From GWB2-37-7 sp942492835 (GTDB taxonomy: Bacteria; Bacillota; Clostridia; Lutisporales; Lutisporaceae): DNA of 64,000 bases. Below are positions 45,101-56,000 of this stretch, piece after piece. How positions within the stretch are numbered: position 1 is the stretch's first letter; the number at the start of each line of letters is the position of its first letter. The notes under the pieces were generated by a model. That model was not told where the DNA came from. It ran no database searches and was given only the letters and a program-made list of their open reading frames with translations. The DNA is taken from contig OW818645.1 of assembly GCA_942492835.1 (NCBI GenBank), positions 3,224,001-3,288,000 of the forward strand, in the 5' to 3' direction. A program made the position numbers and the translations under genes.

Positions 45101-46665
45101 AAAATATAAGCATGAATGATAATTACCACCAAATTGGAGGAGATTCAATAAAGGCGATTCAGATTTCTTCAAAGCTTAAAAACAGTGGTTTAGAGTTAAA
45201 GGTAAAGGATATATTGACCTATGATACTATTGGTGAGATAGCAGCGTGTGCTGAAATTGCTCAAAAGAATATAGCTGTCGATCAGAATGAATGTGTAGGT
45301 GAGATTTTCAGAACACCAATTATAGAATGGTTTTTTAAACAAGACTATAAAAATGAAAGCTACTACAATCAATATATCTTATTAGAAACAAAATTATCTC
45401 TGGATATAAATAAAGTCAAAATTGCTGCAAATAAATTAATAGAACATCATGATATATTGAGAATTAACTATAACAGAGCTACTGATAAGCTGTATTATAA
45501 CAATAAGTACTTAGTAAGCAATGAGGTTGTACAGTATGTTGATTTATCAGATTATTCATATGATGAGCAAGAAAAGAAAATAAAAGAGTTAAGAAGTGAG
45601 ATTAATGGAGCTTTTGATATAGAGAATAAAATTTTATTTAAGCTTTATATTTTTGATTTAGGTAATAAAGGACAAGTTCTATTATTCTCAGCCCACCATT
45701 TAGTAGTTGATGGGGTGTCATGGAGAATAATTATTGATGATTTCTTTGCCATATTAAAGCAGCTAGATAATAATGAGGATATAAGCCTACCGTTAAAAAC
45801 ATATTCTTTTAAAACATGGACTAAACAGTTACAAGAGTATAGCAAAAACAATTTTGATAATGAAAAGGAATATTGGGAAGGACTTGAAGACAAATACACC
45901 TCATACCCAGTAGATTTCTGTGAAGAACAGGATACTGTAAAAAGCGCTGCTATCCTGCATAGCTATATAGAGGATTTTGACTTAGATGCTTTTATAAAAA
46001 AGGCAAATGAAATTTATAATATTGAATTAAATGAAGTGTTAACTATAGCACTAATACTTACTATTAATAAGCTTAAGAATTATCGCGATGTAGTAATAGA
46101 GCTTGAAAGGCATGGAAGAGAAGCTATCAACGATTATACTGATATATCAAGGACTGTTGGATGGTTTACAAGTATGTATCCTGCTTACTTTAGCGTACCT
46201 GACAATGACTTGGACAGTAACATCAAATTATTAAAGGAACAGCTAAAGAACATACCTGGCAAGGGCTTTAATTATAGTATTCTAAAATATCAAAAGCATG
46301 AGCTAAAAGAAAACAACAATAAATATATACGATTAAACTATTTAGGAGATTTTGACAACATCATAAACAGTGAATCACTAAGCTTATCTAATATTGAATT
46401 TGGATTGGATAGTGATGCAGAGAATAGTCTAACAGCTATTATGGATATTACAGCTATGATTGTAAATAAAAAACTGAAATTAACTATTACATATAGTAAA
46501 AACCGATTTAAAAGAGAAACAATTGAGAGCTTTATTTATAGTTATAAAGAAATATTGAAGCAAATATATGAATTCTGTTTCGATAAGGATATTAAGGAGT
46601 TTACTCCATCAGATTTTGATGCAGTGAATATTTCACAGGATGACTTAGATTCACTGTTTGAGTAA
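42175..46665 (+). CDS. starter NRPS: Cs-A(Asn)-T-E, predicted acyl-D-Asn loading
   Basis: A 1,496-residue protein that begins directly with a condensation domain (42190-43520, HHIVADG at 139-145) and has no COM acceptor head. Its opening (FYNLTHAQKRIWYIEK...IHNLGG) resembles starter C domains that join a fatty acyl group to the first residue. A code DLTKIGEVGK gives Asn; carrier IGGDS; epimerization domain 45290-46650 (HHLVVDG, ERHGRE). Product: N-acyl-D-Asn, the same layout as ClbN and XcnA. The tail (TPSDF...DDLDSLFE) is a COM donor. It is clearly more diverged from the other modules than they are from each other, so it has a separate history. ATG 42175 follows GGAGGAAGG by five bases; an upstream ATG at 42130 would add 15 Lys-rich residues and lacks a site. 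Confidence 0.93.
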   Translation: MEIKEKKFYNLTHAQKRIWYIEKINSDSQIHNLGGCLRIQQSICVDKLDETINILEEKNDALRIRLVEKEGQPVQYIQEYEKYKIDFFDFSSCEKPEIECLKWAHDLFEQKFILEDSPLAYYAIYKVDDNNFGIFLKIHHIVADGWSVGIMQKQVCEIYNQLINHENIEFEEACSYVDIIEKENVYLESDKFTKNKNFWDEKFKDIQDEHLYNGSINIQGNRKTYTLDNDFSDEIWSFLKDNKCSLNTFFTAILLIYINKTIYQRDIVIGTPVFNRSGNKEKNTIGMFTSTMAVKYNLDTELSIKELVTSINREIKICFVNQRYPYDLLIGDLELNKKGYDSLFKMCVNYYNSKLFEVDGMGLELDEFYNGNQSYSMQLIIQEWDKGRITLNFDYKTDEYTEQDIAIMYNCMNNIIKQIFQNTSCNIKDIKLLSEDEINYKIHTLNSTYSDYPTDKTIYELFEEQVKNTPDNIAVVFEALQLTYRELNEKANQMAYYLREQGVKRQTMVGILQTHSLELVISILAVLKAGGAYLPIDPAYPSERINYLMEDSKCLMLLTNLEIDSAVNFDKKILNVKNIEVDSYSKENLTKVNEPKDLVYVIYTSGSTGKPKGVMLEHRGLVNYACWAKKMYLKGKTEVIALYSSIAFDLTVTSIFMPLISGSKIIIYDNDENEFVLYKILRENRATVVKLTPAHLTLLKDLDNKASNIKRFIVGGEDLKVSLAKETYDSFDGDIEIFNEYGPTETVVGCMIYKYDVLEDKAISVPIGYPAENVQIYILDNEFNAVPTGITGELYISGDGVARGYLNNEKLTNERFIDNPFIKGKKMYKTGDTARYLENGAIEYIGRSDNQVKIRGHRIEIGEIEKYLLENENVKDAVVVYKKIPSGVDLLNAYIVRNGEITESEIKKWLIRFLPKYMIPTNFIFMDILPLTVNGKIDHNMLPEVDNTENEKIFMKYENEIEKEIVEVMEEILRIENISMNDNYHQIGGDSIKAIQISSKLKNSGLELKVKDILTYDTIGEIAACAEIAQKNIAVDQNECVGEIFRTPIIEWFFKQDYKNESYYNQYILLETKLSLDINKVKIAANKLIEHHDILRINYNRATDKLYYNNKYLVSNEVVQYVDLSDYSYDEQEKKIKELRSEINGAFDIENKILFKLYIFDLGNKGQVLLFSAHHLVVDGVSWRIIIDDFFAILKQLDNNEDISLPLKTYSFKTWTKQLQEYSKNNFDNEKEYWEGLEDKYTSYPVDFCEEQDTVKSAAILHSYIEDFDLDAFIKKANEIYNIELNEVLTIALILTINKLKNYRDVVIELERHGREAINDYTDISRTVGWFTSMYPAYFSVPDNDLDSNIKLLKEQLKNIPGKGFNYSILKYQKHELKENNNKYIRLNYLGDFDNIINSESLSLSNIEFGLDSDAENSLTAIMDITAMIVNKKLKLTITYSKNRFKRETIESFIYSYKEILKQIYEFCFDKDIKEFTPSDFDAVNISQDDLDSLFE

Positions 46666-46719
46666 AAATATTTGTTCTTAAATTTTAAAAGACTAATTGA
46701 GATTATTGCAGCACAAGCA

Positions 46720-46749
46720 TTGAATAACTTGCTATGTCCATTGTATAAT
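46720..46749 (+). promoter_or_regulatory. possible promoter upstream of the second giant
   Basis: TTGAAT (46720-46725) and a perfect TATAAT (46744-46749) are 18 bases apart. The -10 element lies inside the inverted repeat at 46735-46763, as an operator would. This is the best promoter-like site in the 294-base gap, about 210 bases before the start codon. Confidence 0.4.
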
Positions 46750-46763
46750 AAATACAATGGACA
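46735..46763. repeat. perfect 11-bp inverted repeat (operator or hairpin)
   Basis: TGTCCATTGTA (46735-46745) and TACAATGGACA (46753-46763) are exact reverse complements around taataaa. It overlaps the candidate -10 element, so it may be a regulator site; a terminator for the preceding gene is the alternative, although no T-run follows. Confidence 0.6.
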
Positions 46764-46808
46764 GGTAGGTGCAAGAGAAATATTTCTATACTATGCAATG
46801 AAAAAAGC

Positions 46809-46836
46809 TTGTCACATATGTAATTACAAGTGACAA
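46809..46836. repeat. inverted repeat TTGTCAC/GTGACAA with palindromic core
   Basis: TTGTCAC (46809-46815) and GTGACAA (46830-46836) flank a loop containing the palindrome TGTAATTACA. It is preceded by AAAAAA and followed by TATTTTC. It could be a regulator site or a weak terminator. The rest of the gap to 46959 shows nothing else that I can name. Confidence 0.5.
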
Positions 46837-46959
46837 TATTTTCACTATATTCATTTACTATCTTAAAGGATATTTATAAGATTCTTAAGTGCTCTGGTGA
46901 AAAAATTAGCCAAAATAAGATACCATATATATGAATAATCATATGGGAGGGTGAATTAA

Positions 46960-49900
46960 ATGTTTGACAAAAGTAATTTTAAAGACATATACAGTCTATC
47001 TCCAATGCAGCAGGGAATGCTGTTTCACTCTATTATGGATGGTGCTTCTGGTGCATATTTTGAACAGAGCAGACTGAAAATAATGGGGCAAATAGATATA
47101 AAGATATTTGAAAGAAGCTTTAACTATATAATAGAGAAATATGATATCCTAAGAACGGTATTTCTATATGAAAAAGTAAGTCAGCCTGTGCAAATCGTTC
47201 TAAGAAAGAGAATAGGAAATATTTGCTACAATGATATGTCTGCTCTCAAGGAAGAAGAAAGAAAAACATATATAGAAGACTTTATAAAGAAAGATAAAAT
47301 GCAGGGCTTTAAGCTTTCTATAGATCTACCAATGAGAATAGCAGTGATAAAAACAGGCGAAAAAGAATATGAGATTATCTGGAGCTATCACCACATAATA
47401 ATGGATGGCTGGTGTCTAGGTATAATAATGAGTGAGTTTTTCAAAGCTTATACCCTGCTTGGAAAGGGCAAGGAAATAAGTGCTGTCAATAATTATCCAT
47501 ATAGCGACTATATAAAATGGCTAAAGAAGCAGAACAAGGAAAAAGCATTAGACTATTGGAAAAACTATCTTGAAGACTATGAACAGCAAGCATCCGTACC
47601 AAGATTGCATAAAAAATCAATCGACAATACATATTTACAATGTGACACTCAATTTGAGCTAGATGAAGCTATAACAGAAAAACTTGTAAAACTGGCAAGA
47701 GAGAATCAGATTTCTCTAAACATAATTATCCAGACAATATGGGGAATACTTCTCCAAAGATATAACAACACAAATGATGTAGTGTTTGGGGCTGTAGTAT
47801 CAGGCAGACCCCCTGAAGTAGTTGGCATTGAAAGTATGGTAGGCTTGTTTATAAATACCATACCTGTCAGAATACAAAAAGATGAGATAAGCTTCATTGA
47901 GCTTTCTAAAAAAGTACAAGAAAATGCTTCAAAATCAATGGCATATGATTATATGCCATTGGCAGATGTGCAAGCAAGCAGTAATCTAAAGAACAATTTA
48001 TTTGACCATATTATAGTGTTTGAGAACTATCCTATGGACAAGCAGATAAGCAGTATGGAAAGCAGTCAAGAATTAGGTTTCTCAATACAAAACTATGAAA
48101 TATTTGAACATACAAACTATGATTTTAGTCTGGGAATTATACCAGGCGAAACCATTAAATTTAAATTTACACACAATGAAAATATTTATAGCAAAGAACT
48201 CATAGAGCAAATAAGCAATAATTTTAAAATGATTATAGACCAAATCTTAGAGAAACCAGATATGAACACAGCAAAAATTAGTATAGTTGATGATAAACAA
48301 AAGCATCAACTACTTGCAGACTTTAACAACACAAAAGCAGACTATCCAAAGGAAAAGGCAATACACCAATTGTTTGAGGAGCAAGCGAATAGAACTCCTG
48401 ATAACATAGCAGTAGTATATGAGGATAATCAACTTACCTACAAAGAGCTAAACGAAAGATCAAATCAGCTTGCAAGGTTACTAAGGGATAAGGGAGTAGT
48501 GCCTGACAGTATAGTAGGGATAATGGCAGAGCGTTCCTTAGAGATGATAGTAGGTATAGTAGCCATATTAAAAGCAGGCGGAGCATACATGCCAATAGAT
48601 CCAGAATATCCACAGGATAGAATAGAGTACATGCTAGAGGACAGCGGAACCAAAGTACTGCTTACCCAATTAGCACTAAAGGATAAAGTCAGCGCTAATA
48701 GAGAAATGATATTTCTAGATGATAAATATATATACCAAGGCTTAAGCAATGACCTTATAAAAATAAATCACGTAGAAAATTTAATGTATGTAATATATAC
48801 CTCGGGCAGTACAGGAAAGCCAAAAGGGGTTACATTACCACATAAAACCTTAAACAACCTAATAAACTTTGAATACCAAAAGACAAATATAGATTTTAAA
48901 ACAAAGGTGTTACAATTTACAACTATAAGCTTCGACGTATTCTGTCAGGAAGTATTTTCGACACTCTTATGTGGTGGAGAATTGAATATACCAACAAGAG
49001 AGACAAGGAATGATACAAATAAACTGCTTAAGTTCATAGCTGGAAAAAGAATTGAAGTAATATTTATGGCAACTGCATATTTTAAATATATAGCAAGTCA
49101 ACCAGAGTATCTGCAAGCTTTATCAAGTAGCATAAAGCATATAATAGTTGCAGGAGAACAACTGTTAGTAACAGATGAACTAAGAAAATACTTAAGAGAG
49201 ACAAAGGTGAATTTGCATAATCACTATGGCCCTTCAGAGACCCATGTAGTAACAACATATATAGTGAATTGTGAAAGTGATATATCCGAGCTTCCGCCAA
49301 TAGGAAAACCAATAAGCAATTCAACAGCATACATAGTAGACAAATACAACAACTTGCAGCCAATGGGAGTTGTAGGAGAATTATGTCTAGCAGGAGATGT
49401 ATTGGCAAGGGGATACTTAAACAGACCAGAATTAACAGCAGAAAAGTTTGTAGAAAACCCCTTTGAGCCAGGAACAATAATGTATAGGACAGGAGACCTA
49501 GCAAGACGGTTGCCTGATGGAAATATTGAATTCTTAGGAAGGATAGACCATCAAGTAAAGATAAGGGGCTTTAGAATAGAGCTTGGAGAAATAGAAAATA
49601 AGCTTCTGAGCCATGAAGCAGTGAAAGAAACTGTAGTAATAGCAAAAGAAGATAAAAGTAGAAATAAATATCTATGTGCATATGTAGTAGGTGAAAAAGA
49701 ACTGACAGCATCAGAGCTAAGACAACATCTATTCAAGGAATTACCTGACTACATGATACCATCATACTTCATACAACTAGAGAAGCTGCCATTGACACAC
49801 AATGGAAAGGTAGACAGAAAGGCTTTACCAGAACCAGATGGAAATATAACTACAGGAACAGAATATGAAGCACCAAGAAATAGTACAGAAGAAGTGTTGG

Positions 49901-50095
49901 AAGCAATATGGAGTGAAGTACTTGGAGTAGAAAAAATAGGAATCAATGATAATTTCTTTGAGCTAGGAGGGCATTCATTAAAAGCAACAAGCCTAGCTGG
50001 AAAGATACATAAGGTGCTGAATGTAGAAGTGCCTTTAAAAGAAATATTTAACAATCCCACAATAAAAGGAATATCAGAGTACATTAAAGGCAGTG
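46960..50095 (+). other. Pro module C-A-T
   Basis: C has HHIIMDG. The A4 region FDVFCQEVF and pocket code DVQFIAHVVK are the standard Pro code. Carrier LGGHS is near 49970. Pro directly after D-Asn would set the bond that a D-Asn peptidase must cut. Confidence 0.88.
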
Positions 50096-53000
50096 AAGAA
50101 AACATTTATTCGTCAATAGAGCCAGTAGAAGAAAAAGAATACTACGAGATGTCATCAGCACAAAAGAGAATATATACACTGCAGCAGTTTGATATAAATA
50201 GTACAAGCTACAACATGCCTGGAGTATTTGAGTTAGAAGGAGAGCTTGACAAGAGCAAGCTTGAAGAAGCCTTTAATAAGCTAATATTGAGGCATGAAGC
50301 ACTAAGAACCAGCTTTGAGGTAGTAGAAGAAGAATTAACACAGAAAGTACACAAGGAAGCAGAATTTAATATAGAACACTACAAGGCAGAAGAAGCTAAC
50401 GAAATAGAAGATATAGTAAAGAACTTCATAAGAGCATTTGAACTGTCAAAAGCACCACTACTTAGAGTAGCACTAATTAAAATCAAGGATAACAAACATA
50501 TACTAATGCTAGACATGCACCATATAATCTCTGATGGTGTATCGCTAGGAATACTAACCAAGGAATTCATGGAGTTATATGAAGGCAAAGAGCTTACTGA
50601 GCTAAGAGTTCAATATAAAGACTTTGCAGCATGGCAGAATAGACTATTTAAATCAGAAGAAATAAAGAAGCAAGAAGAATATTGGCTAAAGGCATTTGAG
50701 GGAGAAGTGCCTGTGCTTAATATGCCTACAGACTATCAAAGACCAAGCATACAAAGCTTTGAAGGAGATAACGTCAACCTTGAGCTAAGTGAGGAGCTGA
50801 CAAACAAGCTAAAGCAAATAGCAAAGGAAACAGGAAGTACCCTGTACATGGTGCTGTTATCAGCCTGCAATGTATTACTATCAAAATACAGCGGACAAGA
50901 GGATATAGTAATTGGAAGTCCTATAGCAGGAAGACCACATGCTGATTTACAAAACATAATGGGTATGTTTGTAAACACACTAGCTATCAGAAACTATCCT
51001 GAGAGCAACAAGACCTTCAAAGGATTGTTAGAAGAAGTAAAGGCAAATTCACTACAAGCCTTTGAAAACCAAGACTATCAATTTGAAGAGCTAATAGACA
51101 AGTTAAACATAACAAGAGACCTAAGCAGGAACCCACTATTTGATGTAATGTTCTCAATGCAGAACATGGATGCAGGGGAGCTTCAAATAGAAGGACTTAA
51201 ATTCAAGCCCTATGAAGCAAGTAATAACGTAGCAAAATTTGATATGACTATTACAGCTACAGAATTAGGCAAAATAATGTTGTTATCACTAAACTACTGC
51301 ACAAAACTATTTAACAAACAGACCATAGAGAACATGAGCAAACACCTAATAAACATACTAAACAGCATAGCAAACAATACAAACCTAAGACTGTCAGAGC
51401 TAGAAATGTTATCAGAAGAAGAAAAGTATCAGTTGCTTGTAGAATTTAACAATACAAAAGCAGAATATCCAAAGGATAAAACTCTCTGTCAACTGTTTGA
51501 ACAACAAGCAGTAGAAACCCCTAACAATATAGCTGTAATGTATGGAGAAGAAGCAATAACCTATAGGGAATTGGACATAAAATCAAATCAATTAGCAAGA
51601 ACCCTAAGAGAAAAGGGTGTAAAACCAAATAGCATCGTTGGAATAATGGTAGAGCGATCCTTTGAGATGATAGTTGGTATAATGGGAATTCTAAAGGCTG
51701 GCGGAGCATATCTACCAATAGACCCAGAATATCCAGAAGATAGAATAAGCTACATTCTTGAAGATAGCAAGACAGAACTACTTTTGACACAGGGTAAATA
51801 TATAAACAAGGTAGAGTTTGCTGGTGAAATATTAAACTTAGAAAATGAACAAAGCTATACAAATGAAGAAACTAAGCTAGATAATATAAATTCACCAAAG
51901 GATTTAGCATATGTAATATATACATCTGGATCAACTGGAAAGCCAAAAGGAGTAATGATAGAGCATGAAAGTGCAGTAAATATATTATCTGAAATGGAAA
52001 GGAATTATCCATTAGCAAAGGACGATGTATATTTGCTAAAGACCTCCTATACCTTTGACGTATCCGTTACAGAGATATTTGGCTGGTTTGTAGGAAAAGG
52101 AAAACTAGCTATATTAAAGCCTGGGGATGAAAAAGATGTAAACGAAATATTAAATGCCATAGAAAAATACAAGGTAACACATATAAATTTTGTACCATCA
52201 ATGTTGAATATACTGTTAGAAGGATTAGATGAAGAAAATGTCAATAAAACTAGTAGCTTAAAATATGTATTTGCAGCTGGAGAAGCTTTAACAAAAGAAA
52301 CCATAAACAGATATCAAAAGCTAATAACAACAGCTAGACTAGAAAATATATATGGACCAACAGAAACAACAATCTATGTTACAAAATATTCACTAAAAAA
52401 TTTAGATAAAGATGCAAAAAAAATACCAATAGGAAAGCCATTAAGTAACATAAAGGCATATATAATAGATAAGAATAGAAAGCTTCAGCCAGTAGGAATC
52501 CAAGGAGAACTATGTTTTGCAGGCGTTGGGTTAGGAAGAGGATACCTAAATAGACCAGAGCTAACAGCAGAAAAGTTTGTGGAAAATCCATTTGCTCAGG
52601 GGGAGAAACTGTATAAAACAGGGGACTTAGCAAGATGGTTACCTGATGGAAATATAGAGTTTTTAGGAAGAATAGATCATCAAGTAAAGATAAGAGGCTT
52701 TAGAATAGAGCTGGGAGAAATAGAAAGCCAGCTATTAAAATATGAGGGAATTAGTGAAGTAATTGTAATAGCCAAAGAGGATAAGGGCGGAAGTAATTAC
52801 TTATGCGGTTATATTTGCGGAGAAAGAGAATATAGCATAAGTGAGTTAAGAGAACACTTATCAAAAGAATTGCCAGAATATATGATACCATCATACATAG
52901 TACAACTGGACAAACTGCCCCTATCAGCAAATGGAAAGGTAGACAGAAAAGCCTTACCTGAGCCTGATGGAAGTATAACAAAAGGAGTAGAATATGCTGC

Positions 53001-56000
53001 TCCAAGAAATGAAATAGAAGAAAAGTTAGCGGCAATATGGAGTGAAGTATTAGACATAAAAAAAGTAGGAATAAACGATAATTTCTTTGAGCTAGGAGGA
53101 CATTCCTTAAAGGCAATAAATATAACAGCAAAAATTAACAAGAAACTAAATGTGTCAGTACCTTTAAGAGAAATGTTTGAAACACCGACAATAAAGGGCT
53201 TAGCTCGCTATGTAGAAGGAACAAAACAAAGCATCTATAGCAAAATTGAACTAGTGGAGGAGAAAGAGTATTACTCATTATCCTCAGCTCAAAAGAGAAT
53301 GTACACCTTACAGCAATTTGAAGAAAACAACATAAGCTATAACATGCCAATGATTATGACTTTAGAAGGAGAACTTGACAGGAATAAGCTTGAAGAAACC
53401 TTTGACAAGCTAGTACAAAGACATGAAGCTCTAAGAACCTCATTTGAAGTAATAGAGGGAGAACCGGTACAAGTAGTTCATAATGAAATAAGCTTTGCAA
53501 TAGAGTACATAGAGTCTGACAAAGAAAAAGCAAAGAAGATAGCAGCAGAATTTGTAAAAGCTTTTGATTTAAGCAAAGCGCCATTAATCAGAGTGGCACT
53601 AACTAAGGTCAATGACAAAGAACATATACTAATGATAGACATGCCCCATATAATATCTGACGGTGTATCTATGGGAATATTGACTAAGGGATTTATTGAG
53701 CTATATGATGGCAAAGAATTAGCTGAACTAAGAATCCAATACAAAGACTTTGCAGCATGGCAAAATGAAATGTTTAAATCAGGAGAAATCAAAAAACAAG
53801 AAGAGTATTGGCTAAAGGCATTTGAGGGCGAAGTGCCTGTACTTAACATGCCAACAGACCACCAAAGACCAAGTATGCAAAGCTTTGAGGGAGACGACAT
53901 AGACTTTGAGTTAAACGAAGAACTGACAGATAAGCTAAAGCAAATAGCAAAAGAAACAGGAAGTACTATGTACATGGTACTGCTATCCGCATACAATGTA
54001 TTACTATCAAAATACAGCGGACAAGAAGATATAGTAATAGGAAGCCCAATATCAGGAAGACCTCATGCTGATTTAGAAAACATAATGGGTATGTTTGTAA
54101 ACACGCTTGCTATGAGAAATTATCCTGAGAGCAATAAGACCTTCAAGGAGTTCTTGTCAGAAGTAAAGGCAAACTCATTACAAGCCTTTGAAAACCAAGA
54201 TTGTCAATTTGAAGAATTGGTAGACAAGCTAAGCATAACAAGAGACTTAAGCAGGAATCCACTATTTGATGTAATGTTTGTTATGCAGAACATGGATGCA
54301 GGTGAAATCCAAATAGAAGGATTAAAGTTCAAGCCCTATGAAGTTGATAATAAAATAGCTAAGTTTGACATGACTATTACAGCTGTAGAATCAGGCAAAA
54401 CAATAGGGTTAACATTAAATTATTGTACAAAGCTGTTTAACAAAGTGACAATAGAGAGATTATACAAGCATCTATATAATATATTAAAAGCAATAACAAG
54501 GGATCTCAATATAAAACTATCAGACATAGAAATGCTGACAGAAGATGAGACACACCAGTTATTAGTAGACTTTAATGATACGAAAACAGAATATACAAAC
54601 AACAAAATGATACCTGAGTTGTTTGAAGAACAAGCAGCTAGAACCCCTGACAGCATAGCAGTAGTTTATCAAAGCAAACAGCTAACATACAGAGAGTTAA
54701 ATGAGAAAGCAAATCAACTAGCAAGAGTATTACAGGAAAAGGGTGTAAAGCCTGAAAGCATAGTAGGGTTAATGGTAGACAGATCCTTAGATATGATAGT
54801 AAGCATAATGGCTATTTTAAAGGCTGGAGGAGCATATTTACCAATAGATCCAGAATATCCACAGGAAAGAATAGAATATATGCTGGAAGACAGTGGAGCA
54901 CAATTATTAATAACAGATAAGCAACTACAAGAAAGAACAACATACAAGACAGATATAATTTTATTGGAAGATAATAAGTTGTATACTGGGGATTACAGCA
55001 ATTTAGAAACAACTGTCAAACCAAACAACTTAGCATATGTGATATATACCTCTGGAACAACAGGAAAACCAAAGGGTGTAATGATAGAGCATATGAGTAT
55101 GAGTGATACAATACAATGGAGAAAGAACGAGTATTCACTTGGCATAACGGATAAAGTGCTACAACTATTCTCATATGCATTTGATGGATTTGTGACCAGC
55201 TTCTTTACTCCAATATTATCTGGTGCTGCTGTAGTAATTGCAAGCTCAGATGAAGCAAAAGACCCAATAGCAATAAAGAAATATATAAGTAGAGTTGGTA
55301 TAACCCATTTTATAAGCGTACCAAGCTTATACCAAGCAATAATAGAAGGTGCTAGTAAAAACGAACTATCATCCTTAAGAATAGTTACGTTAGCAGGCGA
55401 AAACATAACAGAGAATCTAATAAGAATGAGCAAAGAGTTAAGTGAAGAAATAGAGCTAGTAAACGAATATGGACCTACAGAAAACACTGTAGCATCAACA
55501 ATAGCAAGAAACTTGCAGTGCAATACCAAAGTTACTATAGGCAAACCAATAGCAAATGCAAAGGTATACATACTAGACAAACATAATAATCTACTTCCAG
55601 CAGGAGTAGCAGGAGAGCTATGTGTATCAGGAAAGGGATTAGCCAGAGGCTACTTAAACAGAATAGAGCTAACAGCAGAGAAGTTTGTGGACAATCCATT
55701 TGAGACAGAAACAAAAATGTATAAAACAGGAGACTTGGCAAGATGGCTGCCTGATGGAAACATAGAATTCTTAGGAAGAATAGACAATCAAGTAAAGATA
55801 AGAGGCTTTAGAATAGAGCTAGGAGAAATAGAGAGCAAGCTTCTAAGTCATACAGAAATAAAGGAAGCAGTAGTAATAGACAAAGAGGACAGCAATAATA
55901 ATAAATATCTATGCTCATATATAGCAGTAGAGAGAGAGCAGACTGTAGCAGAGCTAAGAGAATATTTATCAAAAGAGCTTCCAGAATACATGATACCATC

